Part shown: positions 15,326-23,854 of the stretch, one piece after another
Position numbering within the stretch: the first letter of the stretch is position 1
Layout of the letters: each line of letters opens with the position of its first letter
From: Oscillatoriales cyanobacterium
GTDB taxonomy: Bacteria > Cyanobacteriota > Cyanobacteriia > Cyanobacteriales > Microcoleaceae
Length of the DNA stretch: 64,000 nucleotides
Assembly (NCBI GenBank): GCA_004293365.1
Contig: RDYN01000045.1
Coordinates: 82,509-146,508 of the forward strand
Reading direction: 5' to 3'
Notes under the pieces: model-generated
The model's input: the letters and a program-made list of their open reading frames with translations, nothing else
What the model was told of the DNA's origin: nothing
Database searches by the model: none
Position numbers and translations under genes: made by a program

Positions 15326-17128
15326 ATCGCCATCGTGACTTTCATCACCAGGAGAATCAACGTTTACCTCTGATTCAGGCTCGACCAAAGTTGCAGTACC
15401 GCCAAAGAAAGTGGAAGCTTGAGCCTCCGCAATCGGAATACCGCGTTTCTCGGCGTTGCGGGTCGCATTTTCCCTCAATTTCAACTTGAGACGTTCGCCA
15501 GTATTTTGAATTTTTTCCATACCGTAATCGTAAGGCCCGGTTGCCAATACTGGTATTCCTTCAAAATTTTCGATCGGCGGTGGCGAAGTTGTCATCCATT
15601 CCAAACTTAAAGCTTGCCAAGGATTGTCACCTGCTTTCGGGCCGTATCTCCAACTCCAAATCACGTTAATGATAAACGGGATTGTCGAGACTGCCAGCAT
15701 ATAAGCGCCCACAGTACAAATGACATTAATTGTGGTAAATTTCGGGTCGTACATTGCCACCCGCCGGGGCATTCCTTGCATCCCCAAAGCGTGCATCGGC
15801 AAGAAAGTTACAGTAAAGCCCACATAGGTTAAAACAAAGTGAACTCTACCCCAAAATTCGTTAATCATCCGCCCCGTCATTTTGGGGAACCAGTGGTAAA
15901 AGGCAGCGTAAATTCCAAACACTGAGCCGCCAAACAGCACGTAGTGTAAGTGAGCGACGATAAAATAAGTATCGTGAACGTGAATGTCGAAGGGTACGGA
16001 AGCTACCATGATCCCGGTGATGCCACCGAGGAGGAATGTTGAGATAAAGCCCATCCCAAATAGCATCGCACTGACGAGTCGGAGTTTGCCACCCCAAATA
16101 GTTGCCAACCAGCTAAATATTTTGATCCCAGTGGGCACGGCGATGATCATAGTTGTGATCATGAAAAACATCCGCAGCCAGCCTGGTGTGCCGCTGGTAA
16201 ACATATGGTGTGCCCATACAATCAAGCCTAAAAAGCTGATGGCGAGACTGGAATAGGCGATCGCCAAATAACCAAAAATTGGCTTGCGCGAATGCACTGG
16301 CAAAACTTCTGAAATCACGCCAAAAAAGGGCATGATCATAATGTAAACTGCCGGGTGCGAATAAAACCAGAATAAATGCTGGTAGACGATGGGATCGCCG
16401 TTACCTGTCGGGTTAAAAAATGCCGTTCCTGCTAACAAGTCAAAGGACAGCAAAATCAAAGCTGCGGCCAACACTGGAGTAGCAATTAAAGTCAGCGCTG
16501 AAGTCGCAATCATCGCCCAACAAAACAAGGGCATTTCATTGAGACTCATGCTCGGAACCCGCATGGTGAAAATGGTAACGGCAAAATTTACCGCTCCCAA
16601 AATCGAAGAAGTTCCCAGGATCAAGACGCTGAGAATCCAGATTTCTTCCCCGGCTTGAGCAGTAACTAAGCTCAAAGGCGGATAGGAAGTCCAGCCGGCT
16701 TGCGGTGCTCCCACCAAAAAACTGCTCAGCAGTAACACGCCGCCTACTGGAATCAACCAAAAGGCAACGGCATTCAGCCTGGGAAATGCCATATCTTTTG
16801 CCCCAATCATTAAGGGGATCAAAAAGTTAGCAAATCCGGCACCTGCTGGTACGATCCACAGGAAGATCATTACCGTGGCGTGAACAGTAAATAAACTGTT
16901 GTAGAGTTCGGGTGCGACCAAATCAGAGTCGGGAGTGGCGAGTTCGGTTCGCACTATCGTGGCCATCACTCCGCCGATGAGATAGAAGCAAAAAGTTGTG
17001 ACTAGGTATTGAATACCTATGACTTTGTGGTCGGTATTAAAAGTGAAGTAGTCTCGCCAATGTCTGTCGGCCGGCGCTGTTCCGCGAGCCTCTATGTTGG
17101 CGGTTTCTTGGAACTGTGCTTGTGTCAT
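15323..17128 (-). CDS. ctaD: Cytochrome c oxidase subunit I
   Basis: 601 residues from ATG 17128 (MTQAQFQETANIEARG; the open frame extends 26 codons further upstream without conservation). Twelve-helix haem-copper oxidase core: HATVMIFLWIVPAG (low-spin haem His), HLFWFYSHPAVYIMIMPFFG (CuB His; HPAVY rather than HPEVY), IVWAHHMFTSG (CuB His pair), and VHDTYFIVAHLHYVLFGG (both haem ligands). The enzyme oxidises cytochrome c6 or plastocyanin and reduces O2 to water while pumping protons. The C-terminal 80 residues are hydrophilic. It is the middle gene of the operon. Confidence 0.96.
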   Translation of the reverse strand: MTQAQFQETANIEARGTAPADRHWRDYFTFNTDHKVIGIQYLVTTFCFYLIGGVMATIVRTELATPDSDLVAPELYNSLFTVHATVMIFLWIVPAGAGFANFLIPLMIGAKDMAFPRLNAVAFWLIPVGGVLLLSSFLVGAPQAGWTSYPPLSLVTAQAGEEIWILSVLILGTSSILGAVNFAVTIFTMRVPSMSLNEMPLFCWAMIATSALTLIATPVLAAALILLSFDLLAGTAFFNPTGNGDPIVYQHLFWFYSHPAVYIMIMPFFGVISEVLPVHSRKPIFGYLAIAYSSLAISFLGLIVWAHHMFTSGTPGWLRMFFMITTMIIAVPTGIKIFSWLATIWGGKLRLVSAMLFGMGFISTFLLGGITGIMVASVPFDIHVHDTYFIVAHLHYVLFGGSVFGIYAAFYHWFPKMTGRMINEFWGRVHFVLTYVGFTVTFLPMHALGMQGMPRRVAMYDPKFTTINVICTVGAYMLAVSTIPFIINVIWSWRYGPKAGDNPWQALSLEWMTTSPPPIENFEGIPVLATGPYDYGMEKIQNTGERLKLKLRENATRNAEKRGIPIAEAQASTFFGGTATLVEPESEVNVDSPGDESHDGD

Positions 17129-17172
17129 AACAACAATATAAAGGCTTCCTAATTTCGCCGTAAAAACTTCAA

Positions 17173-17515
17173 TCCTAGTTTGTAGTGAGGACTTTAGTCC
17201 TTTCAATCCTTGGGAGACGGACTAAAGTCCGATTCTGCGAACCTTTTTGTAGTAATCATTTTAGTCTTTTTAAGCCTCAGGAGACGGACTAAATTCCGAT
17301 GCTGCGAACCTTTTTGTAGTAATGAATTCACTGCTTTCAATCCTCGGGAGACGGACTAAAGTCCTTACTACGAACCTTTTTGTAGTAATGATTTTAGTCT
17401 TTTTAAGTCTCGGGAGACGGACTAAATTCCGATGCTGCGAACCTTTTAGTAGTAAGGAGTTCACTGCTTTAAAGCCTCGGGAGACGGACTAAAGTCCTTA
17501 CTACGAACCTTTTAG
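17173..17515. repeat. Six GGAGACGGACTAAAGTCC-type repeats between ctaC and ctaD
   Basis: Degenerate copies (CCTCGGGAGACGGACTAAAGTCC, TTCGTAGTAAGGACTTTAG) fill almost all of the 406-bp spacer between two co-directional genes of one complex. Pairs are partly inverted. Nothing else is visible there. Confidence 0.85.
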
Positions 17516-17534
17516 ATGAAGGTAGGGACTATTT

Positions 17535-18536
17535 TTAGTGATGAGTTGGGTGAAGTTGTTCTAGGGTTTCGGCATTAATTTTTATTTCCCTGACGTAGGG
17601 AGCTAAAAACTCTCCGTCTGACAACTTATCGGGATTTACTGCAACTGCTTGCTCTAGGTTTTGAGTGCTAGCAATTTGCTGTTCTTTCACCCAACTGTCG
17701 AATTCTTCGGGCGTGTGAACGACTGCTACAGCTTTCATGGCTCCGTGATAACCGCCGCACAATTCTGCACAAACAATTCGATATTCGCCGACTTTATTTG
17801 CTGTAAATCTCAGTTCGCTCGGCCGCCCGGGAATTGCGTCTTGTTTGAGGCGAAATTCCGGCATCCAAAATGCGTGCAGCACGTCTTGAGCTGCTATATT
17901 TAGCTGTACGTCGCGGTTGGCTGGCATATGCAGTTCGCCGGAACTAACGCCGCTTTCTGGATAGCTAAAAATCCAGGCGTACTGCAAACCCATGACGTTT
18001 ACAACTAAGTCTGCTGGTTTGTCTTCGTTTTCTGGGGAAGCCCCGACGCCTAGAGCAATCCGTTGATCCGACGAAATTTGCGGGGCTTTTTGGGGTGTAT
18101 CTGACAGGGTGGCTGCGATCGCACTTCCGCGCATTTTAGAGTGCGATTGCATTGTACCGTGGTCGTGATTACCCATCGGATCGAGGCCGCCCATTGAGTT
18201 GTAAATCTCAAAACTGTAGACTCCGATACCTAAAATAATCACCGCTGGTAGGGCTGTCCAAAGAATTTCTAAGGGAAAGTTATCATGCCAAGCTGGCCCG
18301 TCTGTATTGTCTCCTTCACGACGGCGGTATTTAATTACAGCAACGATTATCACTCCGTGGACTAGGATGAATAATCCTATGGAAAGTGTCATCATTGTGT
18401 TGAATAGTCCGTCTATCTGCGATGCTTGAGCCGAGGCGGCGATCGGCATTAATCCATGATTCTGCCCGTACCAGAGACTGATCAGAGTCACTCCGATGCC
18501 GGCGAGCATGGTGAGGATGGAACTTGGAATGTTCAC
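17535..18536 (-). CDS. ctaC: Cytochrome c oxidase subunit II
   Basis: 333 residues from GTG 18536. This start is preferred to GTG 18560 because homologues, as I recall, begin M-x-IPSSI and AAAAGG lies 8 nt upstream. There are two N-terminal transmembrane helices, then a periplasmic cupredoxin domain. The CuA site is complete: the single His in HAFWMPEF, and CAELCGGYHGAM with both Cys, Glu, His and Met. Presence of CuA distinguishes this from the alternative ARTO type lacking it. It receives electrons from cytochrome c. A Gly/His-rich insert (GNHDHGTMQSHSKMRG) lies after the second helix. First gene of ctaCDE. Confidence 0.95.
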   Translation of the reverse strand: MNIPSSILTMLAGIGVTLISLWYGQNHGLMPIAASAQASQIDGLFNTMMTLSIGLFILVHGVIIVAVIKYRRREGDNTDGPAWHDNFPLEILWTALPAVIILGIGVYSFEIYNSMGGLDPMGNHDHGTMQSHSKMRGSAIAATLSDTPQKAPQISSDQRIALGVGASPENEDKPADLVVNVMGLQYAWIFSYPESGVSSGELHMPANRDVQLNIAAQDVLHAFWMPEFRLKQDAIPGRPSELRFTANKVGEYRIVCAELCGGYHGAMKAVAVVHTPEEFDSWVKEQQIASTQNLEQAVAVNPDKLSDGEFLAPYVREIKINAETLEQLHPTHH

Positions 18537-18756
18537 GCTGGTACCTTTTAGTAGCGACACTTCTTCGCTTGAACAATTTAGGGAAGCGCCTCTGGGTTGT
18601 CAATTTTTTATTGTAGGTTGACATTTTGAGGGCAATCCCTATCTTAAGGCTTACTTAAGGCTTAGTATTTTTGGGCGATCGCTTGTTCGCATTAATACGG
18701 CTTATGTCCCTTGACAAAAATCAAAAAAAATGGTAAGAAATTTGTTTTTTTTGCTA

Positions 18757-19521
18757 CTAAATTTGAGATTGTTTTTCAAACACCATTAAATGCTGCTGGG
18801 GTAACATATCTTTTGTCTCTTTCCATACTAAACCGACGGCGGCCATTTCTTTTTTAACCTGCTTCTGCGTCATTTTGTGCAAGCCTTTGATGGGGAGCAG
18901 CGGATTTTCGCCCCGATACTCGATCGATACGGTGCGGCCTCCGGGTTTGAGGGCTTTGACAATTCCTTGCATCATTTCTCTGGGATAGGCAAACTCGTGA
19001 TAGGCATCCACCATCACAACTAAATCGACGCTGTTTTCCGGCAAGTTCGGATTGTCGATAGTTCCCAAAACTGGCTCAACGTTAGAGATATTTTTTTCTT
19101 GTTTGTTCAACTCAATATAATTGAGCATTTCCGGCTGCACGTCAACGGCTAACACTTTTCCTTGGGGAACTAGGGAAGCGATGCGAAAGCTAAAATATCC
19201 GGTTCCGGCTCCAATATCTGCTACAATGTCTGTTGGTTTTAAATCGAGATTGTTGACTAATCTAGCTGATTTTTCTTCCATGCCGCGGGAGGGTCTTTCC
19301 AGCCAACTGGCGCCTTGATATCCCATAACTTGGGCAATTTCTCTACCCATGTAAAATTTGCCGGTGCCGTCGGGATTGTGGATTGTTCGCTGCTGATAGA
19401 TTGTGTCGCTGTTGGTTAGATCGGTTGCTTGTGCTGCTGTGCAAGCGTTGAGTGGCAACAGGCAAAGAATTGTTAGGATTATTACTGTTAATGGTTTAAT
19501 TAATTGTGCGGTCTTTTTCAT
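18757..19521 (-). CDS. Lipoprotein-signal SAM-dependent methyltransferase
   Basis: 254 residues. The N-terminus is a lipoprotein signal peptide: MKKTAQ, hydrophobic core, lipobox LNAC with Cys27. The rest is a class I methyltransferase: ADIGAGTGYFS at 101-111 (motif I), KVLAVDVQPEML (acidic end of strand 2), DLVVMVDAYHEFAYP (motif IV) and LKPGGRTVSIEYRGE. Homologues with exported N-termini are frequent in cyanobacteria and planctomycetes. How an exported enzyme would get SAM is unclear, so it may be catalytically silent or face inward. Substrate unknown. About 220 bp separate it from ctaC; no sign of an operon. Confidence 0.85.
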   Translation of the reverse strand: MKKTAQLIKPLTVIILTILCLLPLNACTAAQATDLTNSDTIYQQRTIHNPDGTGKFYMGREIAQVMGYQGASWLERPSRGMEEKSARLVNNLDLKPTDIVADIGAGTGYFSFRIASLVPQGKVLAVDVQPEMLNYIELNKQEKNISNVEPVLGTIDNPNLPENSVDLVVMVDAYHEFAYPREMMQGIVKALKPGGRTVSIEYRGENPLLPIKGLHKMTQKQVKKEMAAVGLVWKETKDMLPQQHLMVFEKQSQI

Positions 19522-19613
19522 AAGATTTCTGATTTGGTATTTTGTATTTGAATGTTTGCTCGTTATCAGGCTCGGACTAAAAATCTGTCAATAGAATCTA
19601 ACCGTATGGTGCG

Positions 19614-19760
19614 CAATGCGCACCGGCTAATATCGTAGTTTGTAGGGTGAGCAATGCGCACCTGCTAATCTTGTAGCGTGTGTCGAAAAGTACCGAAAGA
19701 GTCAACCGCTGCGGGAATGGGACACGAAGTCAACTGGTGCGCAGTGCACACCTTACTACT
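19614..19760. repeat. Degenerate GGTGCGCAATGCGCACC palindromes
   Basis: Three copies (around 19614, 19645 and 19738) in the spacer between the methyltransferase and the LD-carboxypeptidase gene. The sequence between them shows no gene. Confidence 0.7.
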
Positions 19761-19784
19761 AAGTCAACGGGAGTGTGACAAAAT

Positions 19785-20798
19785 TTAATTGACTGCGGAT
19801 GATAATAATTTGATTGTACCATAATTTGCGTCGATTTCGACTTCTTTGCCGATCGGCAAAGTGAACTTATCCCGAATGTGCCCTACCATGGAACCGTACC
19901 AGGCGGGAATATTCAAGGGGCGGATGCGATCGGTCAAGACTTGAGACAAGGTGAGGGACTCTTGCGGTTTTTCGGCCTCGCACTTGGTGCACTGTCCGAA
20001 AACAAAACCGGATATTTTATCAAGAATGCCTGCTAATTGGAGCTGCGTCAACATTCGATCGATGCGATAAACCTCTTCGCTAACTTCCTCGACAAACAAA
20101 ATACTGTTTTCCCAATCCGGCAAATAAGCTGAACCGATTAGTGTTGAGATTACGGATAAATTGCCACCGATTAGTTTTCCCCTAGCTGTGCCGCGCCGGA
20201 TGGTTTCTATCGGCATACTTTTGGAGTTTTGCATGGTCACAGAAGCTCCTTCAAACAAAACTTTTTTGACGTAATCTACGGTAAAGGGACTCCAACTTGA
20301 TACACCTAAAGGGCCGTGAAAAGTAACTATATTAGTTTTAGCATGAATTGCCAATAATAGGGCAGTAATATCGCTGAATCCCATAATAATTTTGGGCTTG
20401 TTGCGGATCAGGTTGTAATCCAAAAGCGGCAAGATTCGAGCGCAGCCCCAGCCGCCCATACCGGTAAAAATAGCTTGCACTGAGTCGTCGGCAAAGGCTG
20501 CGTTGACATCGGCGGCGCGATCGGCATCTTTGCCTGCTAAGTAGCCGTAGCGGTCGTAAAAATGCTCTCCTAGTTTAACTTTTAAGCCTAGGTTATCCAG
20601 AACTTTAAAAAATTGCTGCACTTCTTTTGCGTAGTTGAAGGCAGCAGGATTGATTAAGGCTACGGTATCGCCGACTTGCAGGCGGCGCGGTTGAATAATA
20701 GTTCGGGGAAATAGGTTGTTTTGGGCGATCGGTAAAAGCTGAGTACCAATAGCAGTCAGCCCAAAAGTTCTGAGCAGATAGCGGCGGGGGACAGTCAT
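19785..20798 (-). CDS. LD-carboxypeptidase (peptidase S66 family)
   Basis: 337 residues from ATG 20798. The start MTVPRRYLLRTFGLTAIG has a twin-arginine-like motif, so export by Tat is possible. The S66 fold is shown by GDTVALINPAA, the catalytic Ser142 in IMGFSDITALL, FTGMGGWGCARILPLLD, and LFVEEVSEEVYRIDRML with the catalytic Glu. GHIRDKFTLPIG carries the catalytic His. The enzyme removes the terminal D-Ala from murein tetrapeptides during peptidoglycan recycling, or degrades microcin-like peptides. It is divergent from the carotenoid oxygenase gene with 73 bp between starts. Confidence 0.9.
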   Translation of the reverse strand: MTVPRRYLLRTFGLTAIGTQLLPIAQNNLFPRTIIQPRRLQVGDTVALINPAAFNYAKEVQQFFKVLDNLGLKVKLGEHFYDRYGYLAGKDADRAADVNAAFADDSVQAIFTGMGGWGCARILPLLDYNLIRNKPKIIMGFSDITALLLAIHAKTNIVTFHGPLGVSSWSPFTVDYVKKVLFEGASVTMQNSKSMPIETIRRGTARGKLIGGNLSVISTLIGSAYLPDWENSILFVEEVSEEVYRIDRMLTQLQLAGILDKISGFVFGQCTKCEAEKPQESLTLSQVLTDRIRPLNIPAWYGSMVGHIRDKFTLPIGKEVEIDANYGTIKLLSSAVN

Positions 20799-20871
20799 AG
20801 ATGTCAAGTGATTTGTGCTATAATTGTATAGCAAAAGTTCTGCTAGCTCAGCTAAAAATTGCCAGTTGCCA

Positions 20872-22305
20872 ATGAAAACAGACAGTAAAATCTCAGCTAA
20901 AAAATCCTGGGCAAAATCTTTAGCCCGTCCTGCTGCGGAGTTTCCGCTGACTCAGCTATCGGTTAAAACTGGCAATATTCCCGAGGGATTGCGCGGGACT
21001 CTCTACCGCAACGGGCCGGCACGTTTGGAACGCGGCGGTGTTGCTGCGGGACACTGGTTTGATGGCGACGGTGCAATTTTGGCGGTGGATTTTACGGATG
21101 TCGGCGCGACGGCTGTCTATCGCTACGTGCAAACAGCGGGCTATCTAGCTGAAGAAAAAGCTAATAAATTTCTCTACAGTAATTACGGCATGACAGCACC
21201 GGGCCCTGCTTTATTGCGGTGGACTAAGCCTGTTAAGAATGCGGCGAATACTTCTGTGTTAGCTTTACCCGATCGCCTTTTAGCATTGTGGGAAGGTGGC
21301 CCGCCTCACCGCCTCGATTTACAAACTCTGGAAACTCAGGGAACGGACAATTTAGGCAATTTAGATAGTAAATTTTCTTATTCCGCTCACTGCAAGCGCG
21401 ACCCGATTACTGGGAATATTTTTAATTTTGGAATCACACCTGGTGTCGCCACAAAATTGAATCTGTATAAAAGTGATTTTACAGGCAAAATTGTTAAAAA
21501 AGCAACTATTTCTTTAGAGGGAATACCTTTGCTGCACGATTTTGTTTTAGCGGGAAAGTACCTAATATTTTTTGTGCCACCAGTGCGACTCAATCTGATG
21601 TCGGTGTTAGCTGGAATTGGCAGTTATAGCGACTCGTTTGAGTGGAAACCAGAGTTAGGAACTCAGATATTAGTTTTTGAGGCTGATACTCTTTCTTTAG
21701 TGAGTCGCGGCGAAACTGATGCTTGGTTTCAGTGGCATTTTGCTAACGGTTTTGTTAACGAAGATGGTTCGGTAGCGGTGGATTTTGTGCGCTATGTTGA
21801 CCTCCAAACTAATCAACGACTGAAGGAAGTAGCGACTGGTGAAACTCGCACTGATGCGGAGGGTACTCTGTACCGAGTGCATCTCGATCCTCTGACGGGG
21901 AAAGTGACAGGAATAGAAGAATTGTTGGATAAACCTTGCGAGTTTCCCATCGTACCTCCAGCCGAAGTAGGACAAGACTCGCGGTATATTTATCTGGCAA
22001 TGAATCAAGAGAACATTGATATTGTAGCGGAACTTTACGGGGCGATCGCCCGTTTGGACACGCAAACCCGAAATCTCACAATTGCCGATATGGGCGAAAA
22101 TCGCTATCCCGCAGAACCCATCTACGTTCCAGATATTTCGTCCGAGAAAGGTTGGATTTTGACAGTTGTTTACGACGGCAATTCTGATAGCAGCGAAGTG
22201 TGGATATATGAGTGCGACGGACTTTCCCGCCCGCCTGTTTGTCAGCTAGAATTGCCTGGTGTCATACCTTTGGGCTTTCACGGTACTTGGAAATCGGCTG
22301 TCTGA
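20872..22305 (+). CDS. Carotenoid cleavage oxygenase (RPE65/CCD family)
   Basis: 477 residues from ATG 20872; an in-frame TTG at 20824 adds unconserved sequence. The family start GNIPEGLRGTLYRNGPARLERGG is followed by HWFDGDGAI. Iron-binding histidines are readable in YSAHCKRDPITG, PLLHDFVLAGKY, WHFANGFVNEDG and, at the C-terminus, GFHGTWK. These non-haem iron enzymes cleave carotenoids or apocarotenoids at one double bond. Whether it makes retinal (apocarotenoid 15,15') or cleaves elsewhere cannot be read from sequence. It is probably soluble or membrane associated. It shares an intergenic region with the LD-carboxypeptidase gene. Confidence 0.93.
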   Translation: MKTDSKISAKKSWAKSLARPAAEFPLTQLSVKTGNIPEGLRGTLYRNGPARLERGGVAAGHWFDGDGAILAVDFTDVGATAVYRYVQTAGYLAEEKANKFLYSNYGMTAPGPALLRWTKPVKNAANTSVLALPDRLLALWEGGPPHRLDLQTLETQGTDNLGNLDSKFSYSAHCKRDPITGNIFNFGITPGVATKLNLYKSDFTGKIVKKATISLEGIPLLHDFVLAGKYLIFFVPPVRLNLMSVLAGIGSYSDSFEWKPELGTQILVFEADTLSLVSRGETDAWFQWHFANGFVNEDGSVAVDFVRYVDLQTNQRLKEVATGETRTDAEGTLYRVHLDPLTGKVTGIEELLDKPCEFPIVPPAEVGQDSRYIYLAMNQENIDIVAELYGAIARLDTQTRNLTIADMGENRYPAEPIYVPDISSEKGWILTVVYDGNSDSSEVWIYECDGLSRPPVCQLELPGVIPLGFHGTWKSAV

Positions 22306-22477
22306 GGAGATTGTAAAGAAGTGTTGCGGAAGATTTATTAAAAATTGTTGCAGCTTATCGATCCCGTTGTTACTGTGTGTATAGAGATGAAAAACTCATA
22401 TCTAGGAGGTATGGAATTATGCTCTATATTGCTCATATATTCTGGGCCAATTGGGACGAGTCCCTGGCGAATATCCT

Positions 22478-22600
22478 CGGCGAATAAATTCGCGGCTACA
22501 CAAGCAAAGTCTGCCTCCGCAGACTGAAGAAGGATAACCAATCCGGCGAATAAATTCGCGGCTACACAAGCAAAGTCTGCCTCCGCAGACTGAAGAAAGA
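22478..22600. repeat. 66-bp tandem duplication, CGGCGAATAAATTCGCGG element
   Basis: Two head-to-tail copies begin at 22478 and 22544. Each contains the palindrome GAATAAATTC and CTGCCTCCGCAGACTGAAG. A relative (CTGCGGAGGCAGG) lies at 55290. The 527-bp gap 22306-22832 contains this and otherwise nothing supportable. Confidence 0.85.
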
Positions 22601-22832
22601 AGGAAATTAAGCCAACATTGGCGTGATTTCTTACCTTGTTTTCCCATCTCAGGTTTGTCTGCTTGAATGAGGTTGACTTACCAGATTCCTGATGAATTTC
22701 TGGCAAATCAAAGTTTAGTTCAACTCACGTGTACGTTGCCGATTCAAAAGTCTTGAGTTAACTCCACAAAATTCATAACTCGCAACTTATAACTCCGTAC
22801 ACGGTGAGCATCAAAATCAGAGGGTTTAATCT

Positions 22833-23657
22833 ATGCAGCTTCAAGGAAAAACAGCTCTTGTTACAGGGGCTTCGCGCGGTATTGGGCGATCGATCGCCCT
22901 AGAATTGGCCAAACAAGGAGTCAAACGCTTGCTGATTGTAGCGCGCAACCGCTATCAGTTAATGGAATTGGCAGAGGAAATCGATGTTTTTGGTACAGAA
23001 GTGGTGCCGTTAGCATTGGATTTAACTCAGTCAGTGGCGGTGAATATTGCGATCGCCCAAGCTTGGCGAGATTGCGGCCCGATTCACCTGCTAGTCAACT
23101 GTGCCGGCGTCGCGCACCAAGCATCATTTTTGCGATCGCCGCTGCCGTTAATTGAGGAAGAAATCGCCTTAAATTTGCTCGGAACCTACACAATTACCAG
23201 GTTAGTCGCGAGACGAATGGCCGCGCAAAAAGACGGCACAATCGTCAATGTTTCGAGCTTGATGGGCAAAATTGCTGCTCCGACAATGGCAACTTATTCT
23301 GCTACCAAATTTGCCATTTTGGGATTCACTCAAGCTTTACGCAGCGAGCTAACAGCCTACAATGTTCGAGTCACAGCTTTGCTACCATCTCTAACAGATA
23401 CCGACATGGTACGAGACTTAGAGCAATTCCGGTGGGTAGTACCGACAACTCCCGAAAAAGTTGCCCTAGCGCTTGTTGCGGGATTGCACAAAGATGCGCC
23501 GGAAATCTTGGTAGGATGGCAAAGTCATGTAGCGGTTTGGTGTCACCGAATTGCGCCTTGGTTGCTGGATTTGGTGTTGCGGATGGCGACTCCACAACTT
23601 CGGGATAAATCGCGGGGCGATCGCAAATTGCGGGAGGCTTTGGCTAGCGGGCGATAA
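22833..23657 (+). CDS. Short-chain dehydrogenase/reductase
   Basis: 274 residues, classical SDR. The NAD(P) loop TGASRGIG is at 11-18, NCAG around 89-92, catalytic Ser in NVSSLMG (141-142), and Tyr155-x3-Lys159 in TYSATKFA. The basic residues after the loop (VARNR) suggest NADP. The tail VAVWCHRIAPWLLDLVLRMA is hydrophobic and may attach to membrane, as in SDRs acting on lipids or ketoacyl groups. The substrate is not predictable. It lies upstream of the first ligase gene in the same direction, but ~200 bp of repeats separate them, so joint function is uncertain. Confidence 0.92.
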   Translation: MQLQGKTALVTGASRGIGRSIALELAKQGVKRLLIVARNRYQLMELAEEIDVFGTEVVPLALDLTQSVAVNIAIAQAWRDCGPIHLLVNCAGVAHQASFLRSPLPLIEEEIALNLLGTYTITRLVARRMAAQKDGTIVNVSSLMGKIAAPTMATYSATKFAILGFTQALRSELTAYNVRVTALLPSLTDTDMVRDLEQFRWVVPTTPEKVALALVAGLHKDAPEILVGWQSHVAVWCHRIAPWLLDLVLRMATPQLRDKSRGDRKLREALASGR

Positions 23658-23698
23658 ACTCTCTAATAGGGCGGGCACGCACCATCCACCGCCCCTAC

Positions 23699-23788
23699 AG
23701 TAGGGTGCGCACTGCGCACCTTACTCGTTTGTAGTGAGGAATGCGAGTCCTAGGATTTTGATCGGGACTCGCATTCCTCACTACAAAC
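23699..23788. repeat. GGTGCGCACTGCGCACC palindrome and GTAGTGAGGAATGCGAGTCC inverted pair
   Basis: A GGTGCGCA palindrome at 23702 is followed by GTTTGTAGTGAGGAATGCGAGTCC and its inverse ending CACTACAAAC. This copy has GCGAGTCC in place of CAGTCC, showing compensatory change within the hairpin. Confidence 0.8.
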
Positions 23789-23854
23789 CAATTTAATTTA
23801 AGTCCTTGGTCTGTTATAATTGATAATATTTAGAATTATAATCAGTCCTAAAAG

